From positions 2,986,001-3,050,000 of the forward strand of contig NC_135561.1 of the NCBI RefSeq assembly GCF_964340395.1: DNA of 64,000 bases, written 5' to 3'. This document shows, piece after piece, positions 39,744-53,884 of the stretch. The translations under genes were made by a program, and so were the position numbers. How positions within the stretch are numbered: the first letter of the stretch is position 1; the number at the start of each line of letters is the position of its first letter. Under the pieces are notes generated by a model. That model did no database searches and was not told where the DNA came from. It was given only the letters and a program-made list of their open reading frames with translations. The stretch is from Glandiceps talaboti. Its lineage: Eukaryota > Hemichordata > Enteropneusta > Spengelidae.

Positions 39744-39834
39744 ACCTACCTACCTACCTACCCACCCACCCACCTACTTACCTACCTATATATCTATCCA
39801 CCTACTTACCTACCTATATATCTATCTATCTATA

Positions 39835-39887
<53 letters not shown>

Positions 39888-39958
39888 GACTATCTATATA
39901 TATGTCTATCTATCTATCTATCTATCTATCTATCAATGTGTCTATCTAACTATGTCTA

Positions 39959-40023
<65 letters not shown>

Positions 40024-40068
40024 GTCTATCTGTCTATCTGTCTGTCTGCCCGTCTGCCTGTCTGACTA
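39744..40068. repeat. Compound ACCT / CTAT / CT / TA / TGTC microsatellite
   Basis: Five unit types follow each other with sharp junctions. Open frames across it are repeat artefacts. Confidence 0.95.
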
Positions 40069-42094
40069 TATCTACATATTTATATGACATATTCGATAAG
40101 CTATTTTTACATCGTGTGTGTTTTCGTGTTAGCAATTAGCATGTGTATTGCTATTCAAACTTTCAAACATATCACAGATAAACGATGTTGAGACTATCTT
40201 GATATTCAAACAATTTCAATTACACTAAAGCACCGTACTAAATACATCCTGTACATGATAGGACTTCCATGTGTTAATTATATCATTCACAAATAAATGT
40301 AAAGTTGAAAAGAGGTGATAGACAAACATTATGCAAGTACCTAGAAAAGTACGTGATGACGTAACCCGTCTTTTGGCAACGAAAATAACATCATATGATC
40401 AGACAAAACCATATGTTCCAAACCAACAAATGAGTGTCAATGGTCTGATTTGCATATATACAAATGAACAGGACACGAAATATATATTTATATCTTTAAA
40501 TAGAACTGTCAGCAGTTCAATGTCTATATATAACATCTACAAATTGTGCAGGTGGACAGGTGTCGTTAATATGACATTCCACCCAATCTACAGTATCATT
40601 ACCTTAGTACAGTGGATGGGCAGTGACATACAACCCGCGAAATAATATTGGTGTGTTTGCTTGCTCGTGGTAGACTGGAATGAGACAAGTTTCATGCAAA
40701 GATTTAGGATGTAATTAGCGTATAACATATCAAAGCATAAACACCGCATGAGCCAGGATCCCATAACTGAAAAAAAATGTTTACTGATAGGATGTCACAA
40801 GATATAGCCATCGACTACGACTATTAAGTATGACAATCTTTTTTTTAATTTGAATATTGAATGTATATGTGACACTATAACTTCAAACAAACTAGTCAAA
40901 GCGTCGCCTGAGCCTACATCAGAAGAACCACCTGTTGTTTAATTACCAGTCGTTTTATTGTTTTACCTCATTTTGTCATTTTGTCCTTCAATCAGAGTAA
41001 CTTCATTCAAGAAAACGCACCAGGTTTTTTTCGTGGGTTGTATACCTTACTGACAATTACTTAATATCTGGATTTGCACATTGAAGCTAGCATGATCACA
41101 CCTCTCCTTTGTTTGTTCAAAATCTATAGCCATGTTATGACTAAACTTACATCATTCTGTCATATCTACTTTGTATTAATCATTCTTGAGCAAGATTATT
41201 AGATATTATGAACACGAATTGCGCCATGTGAATGGAAACGTTGCAACCCATAAGACTTGTGCGTACACTTTAATACAAGATGCAAAGTGAATGCAATGTG
41301 TGGGTACAAAACTAAGGAAAACAAATGAGTCTTGTAGCTTCAAGCATTATGAAATTTAAAATGTATTAAAAAGTGAAGAAAAGTGGACACCGCCCTTACT
41401 TGTGTGCGTGTGTCTGTGTGTCTGTGTAATACACATGACATATGCTTTGGTTCTCCACCTGACAATCGGAAACACACCAACTCTGATAGTGCGTTGAGCT
41501 GCTTCTAAATATTTTATGTGACACAAAACAGTTCACATTTCCTTGTCACTCTCTACTCCCTGAATAATTAAAATGGTGGCAATCTATACTTTCAATAAAA
41601 CACTATAGGATTCCTTTATTCAGCTTAATTTCAGTAGAGTGAATACATTTTGTTGACTTACAATGATCAACATGTATGATTAACACTCACAATACATCGC
41701 GATACTTAAACTGAATAGAAATGCCTATTTTTGCTAATATTGAGACAGGCAGCATTATGTTTGTACAATATCCCTTTGATTAACTTCTCTTTCAAAAAAG
41801 GTGAAACTTGATACTCTTTTGGGTACCAAAGGAATCAACACTATCCTGTTTATTGTCAAATTGGAAACTTTTATGTGTACAAAGGGAGTGTGGGGAATTG
41901 AATGTCATCTACGCCATTCCGTAGCTTGCAATTGGTTGGCAGATAAACACCAAGTGTCTTAAAATGTGGTCTGAGGCTTTGTGACGATGCTAGCAGTGTT
42001 GATAGAAAACAGTTGGTATTACTGTAACTATGAATATAACAATAGAAAGGTATGCTTTGTCCTTATTGTTTTGGTGGTGTTTTTGGTGGGGCTT
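40069..42094. other. No recognised gene
   Basis: Includes a 104-codon open frame at 40331-40645 (MQVPRKVRDD...) with no recognisable domain, signal peptide or flanking splice pattern. I see no other structure. Confidence 0.4.
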
Positions 42095-42095
42095 G

Positions 42096-42126
<31 letters not shown>

Positions 42127-42195
42127 GGAGGTGGTGGTGGTGGTGGTGGTGGTGGTGGTGGTGGTGGTGGTGGTGGTGGTGGTGGTGGTGGTGGT
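42095..42195. repeat. TTG then GGT trinucleotide array
   Basis: About 10 TTG units followed by about 22 GGT units. Confidence 0.97.
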
Positions 42196-42233
42196 AACTA
42201 TGTTGATACTTACACATCCACACGCTAGGTTTA

Positions 42234-42460
42234 CCTACATACCTACCTACCTACATGCACGCACGCGCGCAGATAGACATACATACATACATACATACAT
42301 ACATACATACATACATACATACATGTATGCACGCACGCACACACACACACACACATATACATACATACATACATACATACATACATACATACATACATAC
42401 ATACATACATACATACATACATACATACATACATACATACATACATACATACATACATAC
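42234..42460. repeat. ACAT tetranucleotide microsatellite
   Basis: ACCT, then ACAT units interrupted by a GCACGCAC/CA block. Confidence 0.97.
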
Positions 42461-44599
42461 CCAATTCATAAATTATGAAAAGTTGATATGCATGAGCTTT
42501 TTAGAATTTCCTTCTTTGTTAGAGATGGAAAGCGGGAGTGTTGTGTATATGAGTGTAATGTACCTTCGAAATATAATTGAAAGAGGGGTAACATCAAAAC
42601 ATATGAGACATATATGTTGGTCAACACTGTAGTGTATAAAAATGAAATGGTAATAAGGACTAGACGGTTTCACAATAATGATCACTTGACGTCTATTTCC
42701 TCCTAGGCGATTTTGCACAATAAGGTTACACTCACCTGTGTATATGTGTGTGATGAAGGAGTGTCTTCTTGCTTTATATTGACATTAAAATTAAGGTTCA
42801 CCAAATATGTACACATACTGACTTGTTATGTGGGATGGGTATGAATCGTGATGTAATCAACCTGTAACTGTGCAATATTTTTTTTGAAATCTGTCCATTC
42901 CAGGACCCTATGTAACCTAGCATCTATAAGGGATAACAGGCCATTTTATTTTAGTGCTGGAATTCACACTTTCCAATATATAGTGTGTTTTTATAAATTA
43001 TTCCCGTTTCAATGTTTCAAAAACCCAAGTCACTGTCTAACCACAATGAATTTACAAGATAAACAACCTCATTTATTTAATGAATACATGCTATTATAAT
43101 AATTGGTAGCTGGTAGCATGTGAGTAGTATGTAATTAGCAATCAATTCATATGGTTGTTATCATAACAGTGACTCAGATGTGGCCTCATTTAAAGGCGAA
43201 AGCCGACTTTTCAATCATTTTCAACAACAACAACAATAACATCGTCGTTTAGCCTCTCTGAAATAGAGACATTAGGCAAATATCTGGCTTAGAAGAGGCC
43301 TGAAGACAAAGTTATTAGGAGCTCCTAAACTCTTTAACCCTTGCCCAAGCAATGCTAAGGCAATTATTTAAAGCGATTAGGAGCCCCTAAATGTGTTTGT
43401 TTCCCAGCATGCCCCAGTGTACAGAATACCTCTTTCTAAGCCGGGTTATTCAATTCTGATACCAGTTAAACTATAGTTTAAAGAGTCGTCGCGATACAGA
43501 GTTGATCTGGTTGGCTGGGTCCTAAACATGACGCAATCCAGCTAACATAAAATCAACCCTACCTTTGTTCCCGATTTAGGAGGAACGTGTTTTTTCAAAA
43601 CTAAATACATCATCATGGGTTGACTAAAACCTTTACAAAGGTTACTATTTTGATAAAATCACAGTTAATCCGATGATATAAACATTGTCATATAAACCAG
43701 GTAAATGTTTAATACAAGAGATGTATGCAGAGAGACTGTGTCCTTTCGATTCGACAACAATCTGCCCATGCATGTACTCACTGACAGGTGTATGACTATA
43801 TTCTTTCAGTGTGGCTTACTCTGCATAAATGACACAAACATAGCATTGATATCCCAGATCATTCTATTTATTTCTCTTGACATCTTATGAACTCAATGTG
43901 TCCATTGTGATTAGTTTACTAATCATTTAATAAAATTGTGAATGCAAACTAATTCTATAGGAAATTGTGAGAGATCTGATGAATAATTCTTCCCCAGAAA
44001 CATATAAAGGGCTTGGATGAATTAAATATACTTAGCGCGCAATGTATTCATATTCTATAAATTAGCTTATGTACAAATACGATGCCGTATACTACCTTTG
44101 TGTGAACGAGATAAATGCCAGTGACCTAGCGAAGGAAACTTTATCTTGATCCCATGTCTGCCTAGAATTGATGATGGTTAATAACGGCGATATTCAAAGG
44201 GAATCCTTATGTGTTCAAACAATCAATCAACAAGTGTTAATTGACCTTGAAGAATACTATACAACTAAATGTTTTAGGAGTATTTTGTGTAAGGAAAACG
44301 ATTAATAGTTAATATCCTAATCAGGACTGATATGGTGAAAGGTTCACAAATGTCAAACGTCGTGTTCTAGCTTTTGTATCAGTGATGGTGGTTTCCAAGG
44401 TTACGTGTCTTTCCAAATTGTACCTAAATAAGTTCTTAGGTCAGAGAGAGAGAGAGAGGGGGGGAGGGAGGGGGACATTATCAAACAATACATGGCACAT
44501 CTTTCGCTTGAATGGTCGAGGAAAAACGATCCATGAAAACACATTGACCTCACACCGTTGCTTTATTTATTTATATATTTATTTTTTGTTTGATGGTCT
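42461..44599. other. No recognised gene
   Basis: Scanned for a signal-peptide exon of gene B and found none with the required phase. Short GA/GGGA tract at 44441-44474. Confidence 0.4.
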
Positions 44600-44690
44600 G
44601 TTTTTTGTGTTGTTGTTTTGTTTTGTTTTTTTTGGGGGGGTTTGGGTTTGTTTGTTTGTTTTTTGTTTGTTTGTTTGTTTGTTTGTTTGT

Positions 44691-44726
<36 letters not shown>

Positions 44727-44727
44727 T
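44600..44727. repeat. TTTG / TTG microsatellite
   Basis: T-rich tract with TTTG and TTG units and two G runs. Confidence 0.95.
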
Positions 44728-45189
44728 GGGGGGTAGGATATAATTACTTCCGTAAGCTTGCCACTTTCCTGATTTTCGATCTGATACAATATTTCTCACA
44801 GTATACTCTTTGGAAAATGTGATTCTCTATTACTAGATGAACTTCTTTAAAAAAAATGTAAACAGTATATATTTGTAATGTTCGACAAGAATTAGGTAAC
44901 CTGTCTGCAATCATTGTATAATTGTGTCTGCTAAAGTAAAAATTGCTAAGGTCGTGTATTCAGTGTACCGTTCACTAGTTTATTGTATTCGCAACTGTCT
45001 AAACGACTGATAAATTGTGCTTTCAATCTTAACAGTTCATTGACATCGCCATATTGCTTATTTATTTGAGGTGTAGTTGTGTCTTTTGTATACTGTATTT
45101 GAGCTATATAGATTTCATATTTAGAATGAGTTGGTGTCTTATTTGAACTCTAGCTGATTCTTGTTTCATCTACATTTTGCGTCTTACAG

Positions 45190-45287
45190 TATGGCACATC
45201 AAGGTATAAACCATGAAGTCGAACAAACTAAAGTACTGCAAAAATTGATTGTACCGTACGACAAAAGAGTACGACCTGATGCTCACA
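45190..45287 (+). CDS. Gene B exon: N-terminal segment ending RVRPDAH
   Basis: Acceptor TCTTACAG, donor GTAAGT; one base plus 32 codons plus one base. It encodes a polar stretch ending VPYDKRVRPDAH, matching LLHPYDARVRPNNH in the gene C exon 61950-62050. The ATG at 45191 is in frame, but the exon begins with a split codon and has no signal peptide, so I treat it as internal. Confidence 0.88.
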
Positions 45288-45467
45288 GTAAGTTATATAC
45301 GTTACATACAGTTGGTTAATAATTGCTCCTTATGAACAAACCTGTGTGTGCCTGTGTCTGTCTGTGTCTGTGTCTGTCTGTCTGACTGTCTGTATGTCTG
45401 TGTGTATATATGTGTGTGCGTCTGTGTGTGTGGATGTGTATGTGTATGTGTGCGTCTGTGTGTGTGG

Positions 45468-45512
<45 letters not shown>

Positions 45513-47733
45513 TGCATGTGTTTGCATTAATCGTTGTCTCGTTTTATTTTTAGATCCTACATATATACAAATAAGTTTAGATATTAAATCGTTCCACTCG
45601 GTATCTGAAACAGATATGGTAAGATATTTCAATGTACACTGTCTTTTCTATGGTAATATCTCTTTTTATATGTATTTCTACACCTTCTATGTTCCCTGCT
45701 AACTGTACTATATGATTTGCGTTCAACTTTGTATTGCTGTACATGTTTGTTTTTTCTTTTTTTTTGTATTATGTATAATCATTTATTATATTTTATTTTA
45801 TATGACATTATATTATACTATGTTATGTTATGTTATGTTACGTTCCTTCCTTTTGTTTACGCACTGCATTATAGTGTATTGTTACAATACTGCATTGCAT
45901 AGTGTTGTATTGTATCGTATAGTATCGTATCGCATAACATTGTTTTGTACTGTATTGCATTGTATTGTATTGTATTGTATTATTTTGCATTGTATTGTTT
46001 TGTATTGTATTGTATTGTATTGTATTATATTGTATTGTATTGTATTGTAATGTATTGTATTGTAATTGCATTGTATTGTATTGTAATTGCATTGTTCAAT
46101 ATGTATTTTTTATTGTTGGTATTTCCATAGGATTTATCCGTTATGTTATACTTTCAACAAGAATGGAACGATCCAAGGTTGAAACATAATTTAACTAAAC
46201 CTTTGACCTTGACTGGTTCAGTTGCTGACATGATTTGGCTACCAGACACATTCTTTAACGATGCAAAAAAAACTGAAGTACACTCGTCTCCAAAGCCCAA
46301 CAGCATGCTTCGAATATTTCAAGAAGGTGACATCTTCTACAGCTTACTGTAAGTTTTTTTGCAATTGGTGAATATGGATGATAAGACATAAATTGTGGGA
46401 TAAGTCTTTCCTTCATTCAGGGAACGAGCAGAATTTACGGCAGGGGCTGGAGAATAAATGGGGGGGGGCATGGAAAAAATTATGATAATCTGAGAGGGGC
46501 ACATTGAGTTTTTTACTCTCGATTTGTAACTTTTTGGACCATTCGGTGCCATTGTAAATTTTCTTACTTTGCCAGAAGATAGTACACTTCATTTACATGT
46601 ATTTAATTGAGGCAGGTGATAGCCTCATGTATACGTCTATGTGTCCACCTTAACATCACTCTCACCTAAATATGTTCTTCCCAGCCCTATCCCCACCCTC
46701 ACCCCCGTCTACACCACTTCGCTTGTCTAAAGTATTTGTTTCATGAGTGAAATATATACTCGGTTTCATCGAAATGTATAATATCGCACTCGCCTGTTGC
46801 AATATCCAGATTAGACTCTCTCACAGTCCTTGAAGCTTCGCATAAATAGCTAAAACTTGGGTTGTTTTGTATGTATCTCCTGCATAATTGTACTGAATGT
46901 ACTAGTATCCCAGTATCCCTAGCCCTGTAATGTGCGCCCTCATCGATCACATAGGGCTAATATTTTGTTGATGTGTCAGGCGAAACAACCCAAGTTTTAG
47001 CTATTTATGCGAAGCTTCAAGGACTGTGAGGGAGTCTATATCTAGATATTACACTCGTCTGGTGCAATATCCAGATATTACATTATTTGAACGCAATGAT
47101 GTTGATTCTAAGCTTTGCAACGCATGTTTACTGATAAATTATACACGTCTAATTATATAAGGCGCAAAATAAGCTTAAGGTATATTTTAGTTTAAGCAGA
47201 CTTAGATTCATTCCTTTGTTCTCATTTTTTGAGCGTTTGGGGGTTCTGGGTTTGCACGCAAAACTAAAAATAGTACAAACCCCGGAACATTAAATAAGCC
47301 CAAAAAACAAAACATATGCATCAACGCTCCAATTACTGCAACTAGTCTCACATTGTGTAAATTGTATGTTGACTTCAATGCCTACACATTGCTTAAATTG
47401 GAACTACAAGGAATGTATGCTCCCTGTGGAGTAGTGGTTAGGATTAGCAGTCGGTAGGTTATGGGTTCGAATCCCACTGGAAACAGGGACTCTGGGATAG
47501 CCTGTGGACTGACTGGGAAAGCCTTGACAGTTCCACAGCAATGTGCACAGAGCGTGCTACATAGCCCTGTCACGTAGTCCCCAAAACCTGAATTGAACGC
47601 AGTAGAATTATGTGATTATGTGTGATTGTGTATATATGTCTCCATAAAATAAAATCGCTGGTCGCTGGGAGCAATTCCCAACAAACAAACAAACAAACAA
47701 ACAAACAAACAAACAAACAAACAAACAAACAAA

Positions 47734-47769
<36 letters not shown>

Positions 47770-50700
47770 TATATATATATATATATACGGTCCATCAGAA
47801 AAAAATGGGCGTGGGATACAGATTTTGAAACACGTATTACATGTAGCACTATTGGTGCACTGATTGCTAATGAAATGACTGGATAACAATCTGACTTTGA
47901 AACAGAGAAATAGACAGCTCAATGGCCAGTTAAATCGTGTAGGCTTTAGAGTCAATTTCTGACCTTGTGGACTAATACAATGATTTTACAACATCAAGTT
48001 ATAACATTTAGAGGTCACGAGGTTTCAATTGTACTCGTCACTCTATCCCCGAAATCGTGGAGAAGCTATAATTACCATCTTTACAAACTCTGTCAGGTAC
48101 AAGTGAAGGTATAACTATACAACAGCTCTAAGAGAGCAATACAATATACAATATACAATATACAATATACAATGACAAAATTTCTGTACACACGTGTTCC
48201 ATAATACAAGTGCTCACACCGAATTGCTAATTTGTTAACACGTCTTCGAACCCTACTTTTCAATGGGTGACCACATACAGGTGTGTTTGATGTCCATTCA
48301 ACATCATATTTTTGAACCCTTTCAGTAGCGTTAAGATAAAGGGAAGACAAATATTGTCAACATTTCAAAATGTTTCCCAGTTACTAGCAAACTCTCAAGA
48401 GACCCTTGAATCTATTGAAACGCCTTCAAACCAAACAGCACATACTAACATGTCGTTGGATTTTTTATTTGTTAACAGAATGAGTCTGACGTCATCCTGC
48501 CATATGGATCTGCGCATGTTCCCTTTTGATGTCCAGATATGCCAAACTAGGGTGTCTTCCTGTAAGTATTGGATACCGTCTTACCTCATGCACCTGTCTC
48601 ATAACAGTGTTCATCATGTGATCTGTAGTATATTGAGCAACAAGAGTTTCATTGCATGTTGACTTTGTTAGTTCAAAGGGTTCATGCTCATGTTAAAGGG
48701 GAATACCATCCAAGCAAATAAAGGCCATTTTCGTAAACTTCAGGGTCATTTCATTATTTTACATCTATCACATAAATTTCGCATGATTGCCAAGAAACAC
48801 CACATTCAACCTTACGCTACCATCATTGCTCTGTGACTGTCTTAGAAATGTTCCAATGATGCCTCATGGGAGTCACCAGGCATGCATATGTGTTAAATGA
48901 ACAATAAATATTCCTGACTCCTCAGTGCTTATTACTTTCAATTAAAATCCATGAACATTTACTGTGCCGCTAATACAAGTACATGTATGCTTACTCCCAT
49001 GATGCAACGCTAAACCACTGCTGGGGCGGTGAATCGTGTGAAACAAATTTCAATTTGGCGTTTCTGGCAATCGCGGCAAGTTATTCAATGTTAAAATAAC
49101 AAAGTATTTGCATTCCAGACGCGTACACGGCAGATGATATTCTAGTAAAGTGGTCCCCAAATACCGTCAAAGTCAGCGACGAAGTTATGTTGCCGCAATA
49201 TCACTTGACTGCTCAACAGCCGACTGACGGATATGAACAATTAGTGACAGGTAAGGGCACACTTTACATTCATCATTTAACTGGGGTTTTAAGAAATATA
49301 ATTTTGTCAACTTATTATCATCTATTTTATTATTACAAATATACATAATACCACCTGTTGGAGATTTTTATTCGGAAAATTATATGCCGCTAAGGGACCG
49401 GTCAGTTTCTTCGACCGGGGGGTGGATTGTTAGGGGTCACCCTCTTTTTGGAATTGGTAGCGGGGGGGGTCATCCTATTTTGAAAATTTTGGATAAAGGG
49501 GTTCATTGTGTTTTGGATTTTGATGGAAGAAAAATCCACGAATCTCAGTGGCATGACATTGTCTGAACTGTGGACTTGATAGTTTATAAAAGAAGTTAAT
49601 CTAAAATGTTCTACTCTTCAGTATGAAGGGATTACTACATTTCGGACACTATATGTTATCGACACTACAAATCACCACATTTCATCAGATTCCAGTTTCT
49701 ATTATGCATAATAGGTGTGAGCACCTATCTATAGTTCTCTAACATACCAGTGACTTTACTGTGTCTGCAATTGTAATACCAACTTCTCCCTGCCAATGAT
49801 ACAACCATCAGATGTGTTGACCTTTACTATAATGATGCCATTTAAATTTTTTTAAGAACTATTTCAACCCTATGTGTAAAGAATAGTGTAATTTCTGACA
49901 CTTGATGGTGTTGTCTTATAAAAGCTTGGAAGTTGTCTGAAGGGCTTTGAATAGCCTAAAAGTTGGCTTTACAAGTTTTTAAAAATAAAGAAACTCCAGA
50001 ACTTCTAGGGGGTTGACCCCCCCCCCCGGACCCTCACAAGAGGTGGACATATCCCAGTCTGAAACTCTTCCCTCTCAGTCCTACTGTCAGGATGCTATTA
50101 AACTTTTTTCAATATGTAGTTGCTTTTTACATGTTGGTGCTATCCTGTAAACCGTGGAAATATTGTCTGAAATGGTCTGAATAGCCTACAAATTGGTTTT
50201 AAAAGTAAAAATCCTCCAGAACTAGGAACCCCCCAACCCTTGGAAATTTCACATATTCCCCATCTCAAGCTCTTCCCCCAACTTTTTACTATCAAGATGT
50301 TATTAAACTTTAAAAACAGCAATTTCAAGACTATGTAGTTGCTATAATTATATGTTGGTGCTGTCTTCGAAACTCTTAAAATTATTGCCCAAAACAGTCT
50401 GAGTAGCCTAAAAATTGGGTATAAGTGTCAAATAAACCTCCAGATCTTCTAAGACCCCCATTAGAGGTGTATATATTCCCAATACAAAGCTTTCTCCTAC
50501 TTTTTACTGTCAAGCTGCTATTACACTTCGTTTGATGCTATCATTAAAGTATTTAGTCAAGCAGTCCACTCTGATTCACGATCGAATACCTGTCATGTAA
50601 ATATGATATATGATGGGTCACTATGTTTTAGAATTGAGAGATAGGGGGTCAGCCTTTTTCTTGTTTTACAGAGAGGGGGTCAGTGACTTTTCGTCGGCCC

Positions 50701-52975
50701 GATGGAAAAAATCCACCGACCCCCCCCCCCCCCGGCTGGAGAAACTGACCGGTCCCTAATTTCAAAGAAATAAGATTAAAATTTCGGCATTTAAACCAAA
50801 TTACTCGCAACGTAAAATATTGAAAGATATCTGTCAATGAATGGTCAATTATTTATGCAAGTCACGTACAATTCATTCAAGGTTTAAGCTTACAAGCGGA
50901 GTTTCTAGAAAGTACTGTGTGACAATTCAATCTAAATTGTCAAAGTACATTCTAGAAACTCCGTTTGCCAACTCAAACCTTGAATATTATTACTGCTCGA
51001 GGGCCTTCATTTCACCCTCTTTTTGATTTAAAATTCGTCTTCAGACTTCAGGCAGATAGTCAACTGGCGTCAGTTGAGTCTGATTCATTGTCAGAACCTT
51101 TGTTAGATTGCATCTATATTGAAGTGTTGAGAGATTTAAATGAAGATGGAATATTAAATAGTAGATATACTTATTTGATCCGCAGGCAACGTCAGCGTTG
51201 TTAAGATATCGTTTGTACTTGAACGCCAACTAGGATTCTATCTGCTGCAAGTATACATGCCAAGTGGAGCCCTGGTAATTATTGCCTGGCTGACTTTGTG
51301 GATTGATGCATTAGTGTGTTCCCCAACAAGGGCATCCCTTGCAATCACAACAATGTTGGCCCTTGTTACACAATCAACCTGGCTACGAAGCGAGATACCC
51401 AAGGTAGCATACATTACGGTATGTTGTCTCTCTACTCAATCAGTAAAACTAAACTCCCTGTGGCTACATCGATAGACTTTTGTATGTTTGCAACACTTAA
51501 ATTAAACCTGGATGAAATAGTGAAAGAGGCACTGGCTCTAAACATTGTGAATTTGTGTATGATGTGTGTTGTTACTTCTGCTCCATCTATCCATTTATAA
51601 CAATCTAATTTTGAATCATTATGTCAAGTAACTGGTAGAGTTCCCGCCTGATATTCAGATATGGCACAAACAGACGTATTCAACTTTCTCACTGTCGATG
51701 CCCGCAATGTATTGTTTGTGTATGTGCTTGTACACTGGCTTCGGTATACATGTACATCGCCATCGTCAGTCTGTTTGTTTGCACGGAATTGGGTCACTTT
51801 AACATTCGGTTACTAAAACCTCTGCCTTACCTTTAAACCGACGTCCCACTCTCGTGACTATATACACATATTTACTTCACAACTTTGCATTCAACACCAC
51901 TTATGTTAACATTTTAGTCTTTTCCATCTCCTTCACAAAATAATGATGAAGTAAGCTTTTGCTCTGTGTTCCAAACATTACTACGTTTTCATTACACAAA
52001 ACTAATATACCAACAAAAGCCAATTTGTGGAATAGAAATAGTAGACTTCCTGTGTTTAACAAGAGGTTCAACCTGTTTCCAGCATTATGACGTACTGTAC
52101 ACATTTCTCCCACAATGTCACAGAAAGGTGACCATTCGCATTAAACTGTAAGATCAGTGAATGACCTTATGTCAAAATCCATTGAACAAATGTCACTTAT
52201 ACTTCTTGGGTGACGTGTCTTGCGTTTCGTTCAATTAGTCAGAAGCTTGTTACTATCAAACAGTGGACCAATCCAGAATGTTCGGCGTGTCGTCAAATTC
52301 AGGTCTTATCGCATTGCATCAGGTGTGAGACATACAACCCGTGCACTGCAAAACTTAACAATTTGAACAATGTGTGTATTAAGGGTGCGTGACTAGCGTT
52401 TAATTCAATCTAGCCAAGAGAAAGTAATGACTATTGTTGTTGTTGTAGAATAATAACATATATAGTTATCTAAGAAAGTTTGCAATAGGCTAATTCGATT
52501 AAAGTCGACTTTCACGATCAGTGCTAAAATTACCGAGTTATCAGCTCAAGCAGTGTTGTATTGAATATAGGGGTGGTGACCATTGTATCGACCGTCATCG
52601 GCCTAATAGCAGTAGTCTGATCTGAAGGCGTTATTTGTTTGAAAGCTATCATAGTTGAAACAATACACTTTGTTTCAAAATTCAGTTAAAAGTAGAAGGC
52701 TTTGCTTGCCATGGATGCGTCACCCAGTCCTTGTCATAAGTCAAATTCTGTTCAGGGTTCGATGCAATAATGCATTTTCATATGCCGAAAAAGGGAAAGT
52801 GTGGGCAAAATTTAAATTGTATGCTATAAAGCAAAGTTAAAATAGACACTTGGCGGCGCTCTTGCCATCTGATGGTCAGTTAACCGTTGCATTAACTTTC
52901 AGGTTACCTTTTTCAAGTGGATAGAATTGATTGACTGACTGACTGACTGACTGACTGACTGACTGACTATTCTTC

Positions 52976-53016
<41 letters not shown>

Positions 53017-53031
53017 GGCAGGCATACATAC

Positions 53032-53074
<43 letters not shown>

Positions 53075-53742
53075 GACTTACTTACTTACTTACTAGACAT
53101 CCCAGTGACTAGCCTGAATACAATGACTAAAACACTGACAGGTGGTGAGCGACTGACGGATAGGGTGATTGGTTGATGAATGGTAGGATGGATGACTTGC
53201 CCCAAGCTGTGTGTTATGTTATACCGTAAAATTGATGGCACTGATTCTAGAGTTTCAAATGGATTTGCTAAATCGACTATATACAATCTACAGGAAACTG
53301 TATACTGTGAATTTAATTGGGCCTTTTTCTTTCAACTTTAAGGCCCTGGATGTATGGCTGGTGACATGTCAGATATTAGTATTCTTAATACTCCTGCAGT
53401 TTACAACAGTATATTATTTGAAGAAGTTAAATGCAAAGAAAAGGACTTCTCAGAAGATGGTAATAAAACATCGAAACATAGTAAGTTATAGTGTATCAAG
53501 ATGTTGATGAATAAAATTGTAAACACTGCACTCATTCAATTTAGGAAGTGTAATAAGAACTTACGTTCAGTAAATGATTGAAGCTAAATACCTTCAATCA
53601 CACACAAAACACACTCGCGTCATATAAAGTATTTTGTTAGTTTGTTTATTTATGTATGTATTTATGTATGTATGTATGTATGTACGTATGTATGTATGTA
53701 TGTATGTATGTATGTATGTATGTATGTATGCATGAATGCATG

Positions 53743-53791
<49 letters not shown>

Positions 53792-53817
53792 TGATTGATT
53801 GATTGATTGATTGATTA

Positions 53818-53884
<67 letters not shown>

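Noticed and set aside
47419-47490. Functional tRNA gene
   Set aside because: A good B box, but the arms do not form a convincing cloverleaf, and the sequence continues into a SINE body with an AAAC tail.
53343-53460. Earlier donor GTAATA for gene B's M3 exon
   Set aside because: The GTAAGT at 53481 is stronger and gives the same 138-base, phase-0 exon as gene A.
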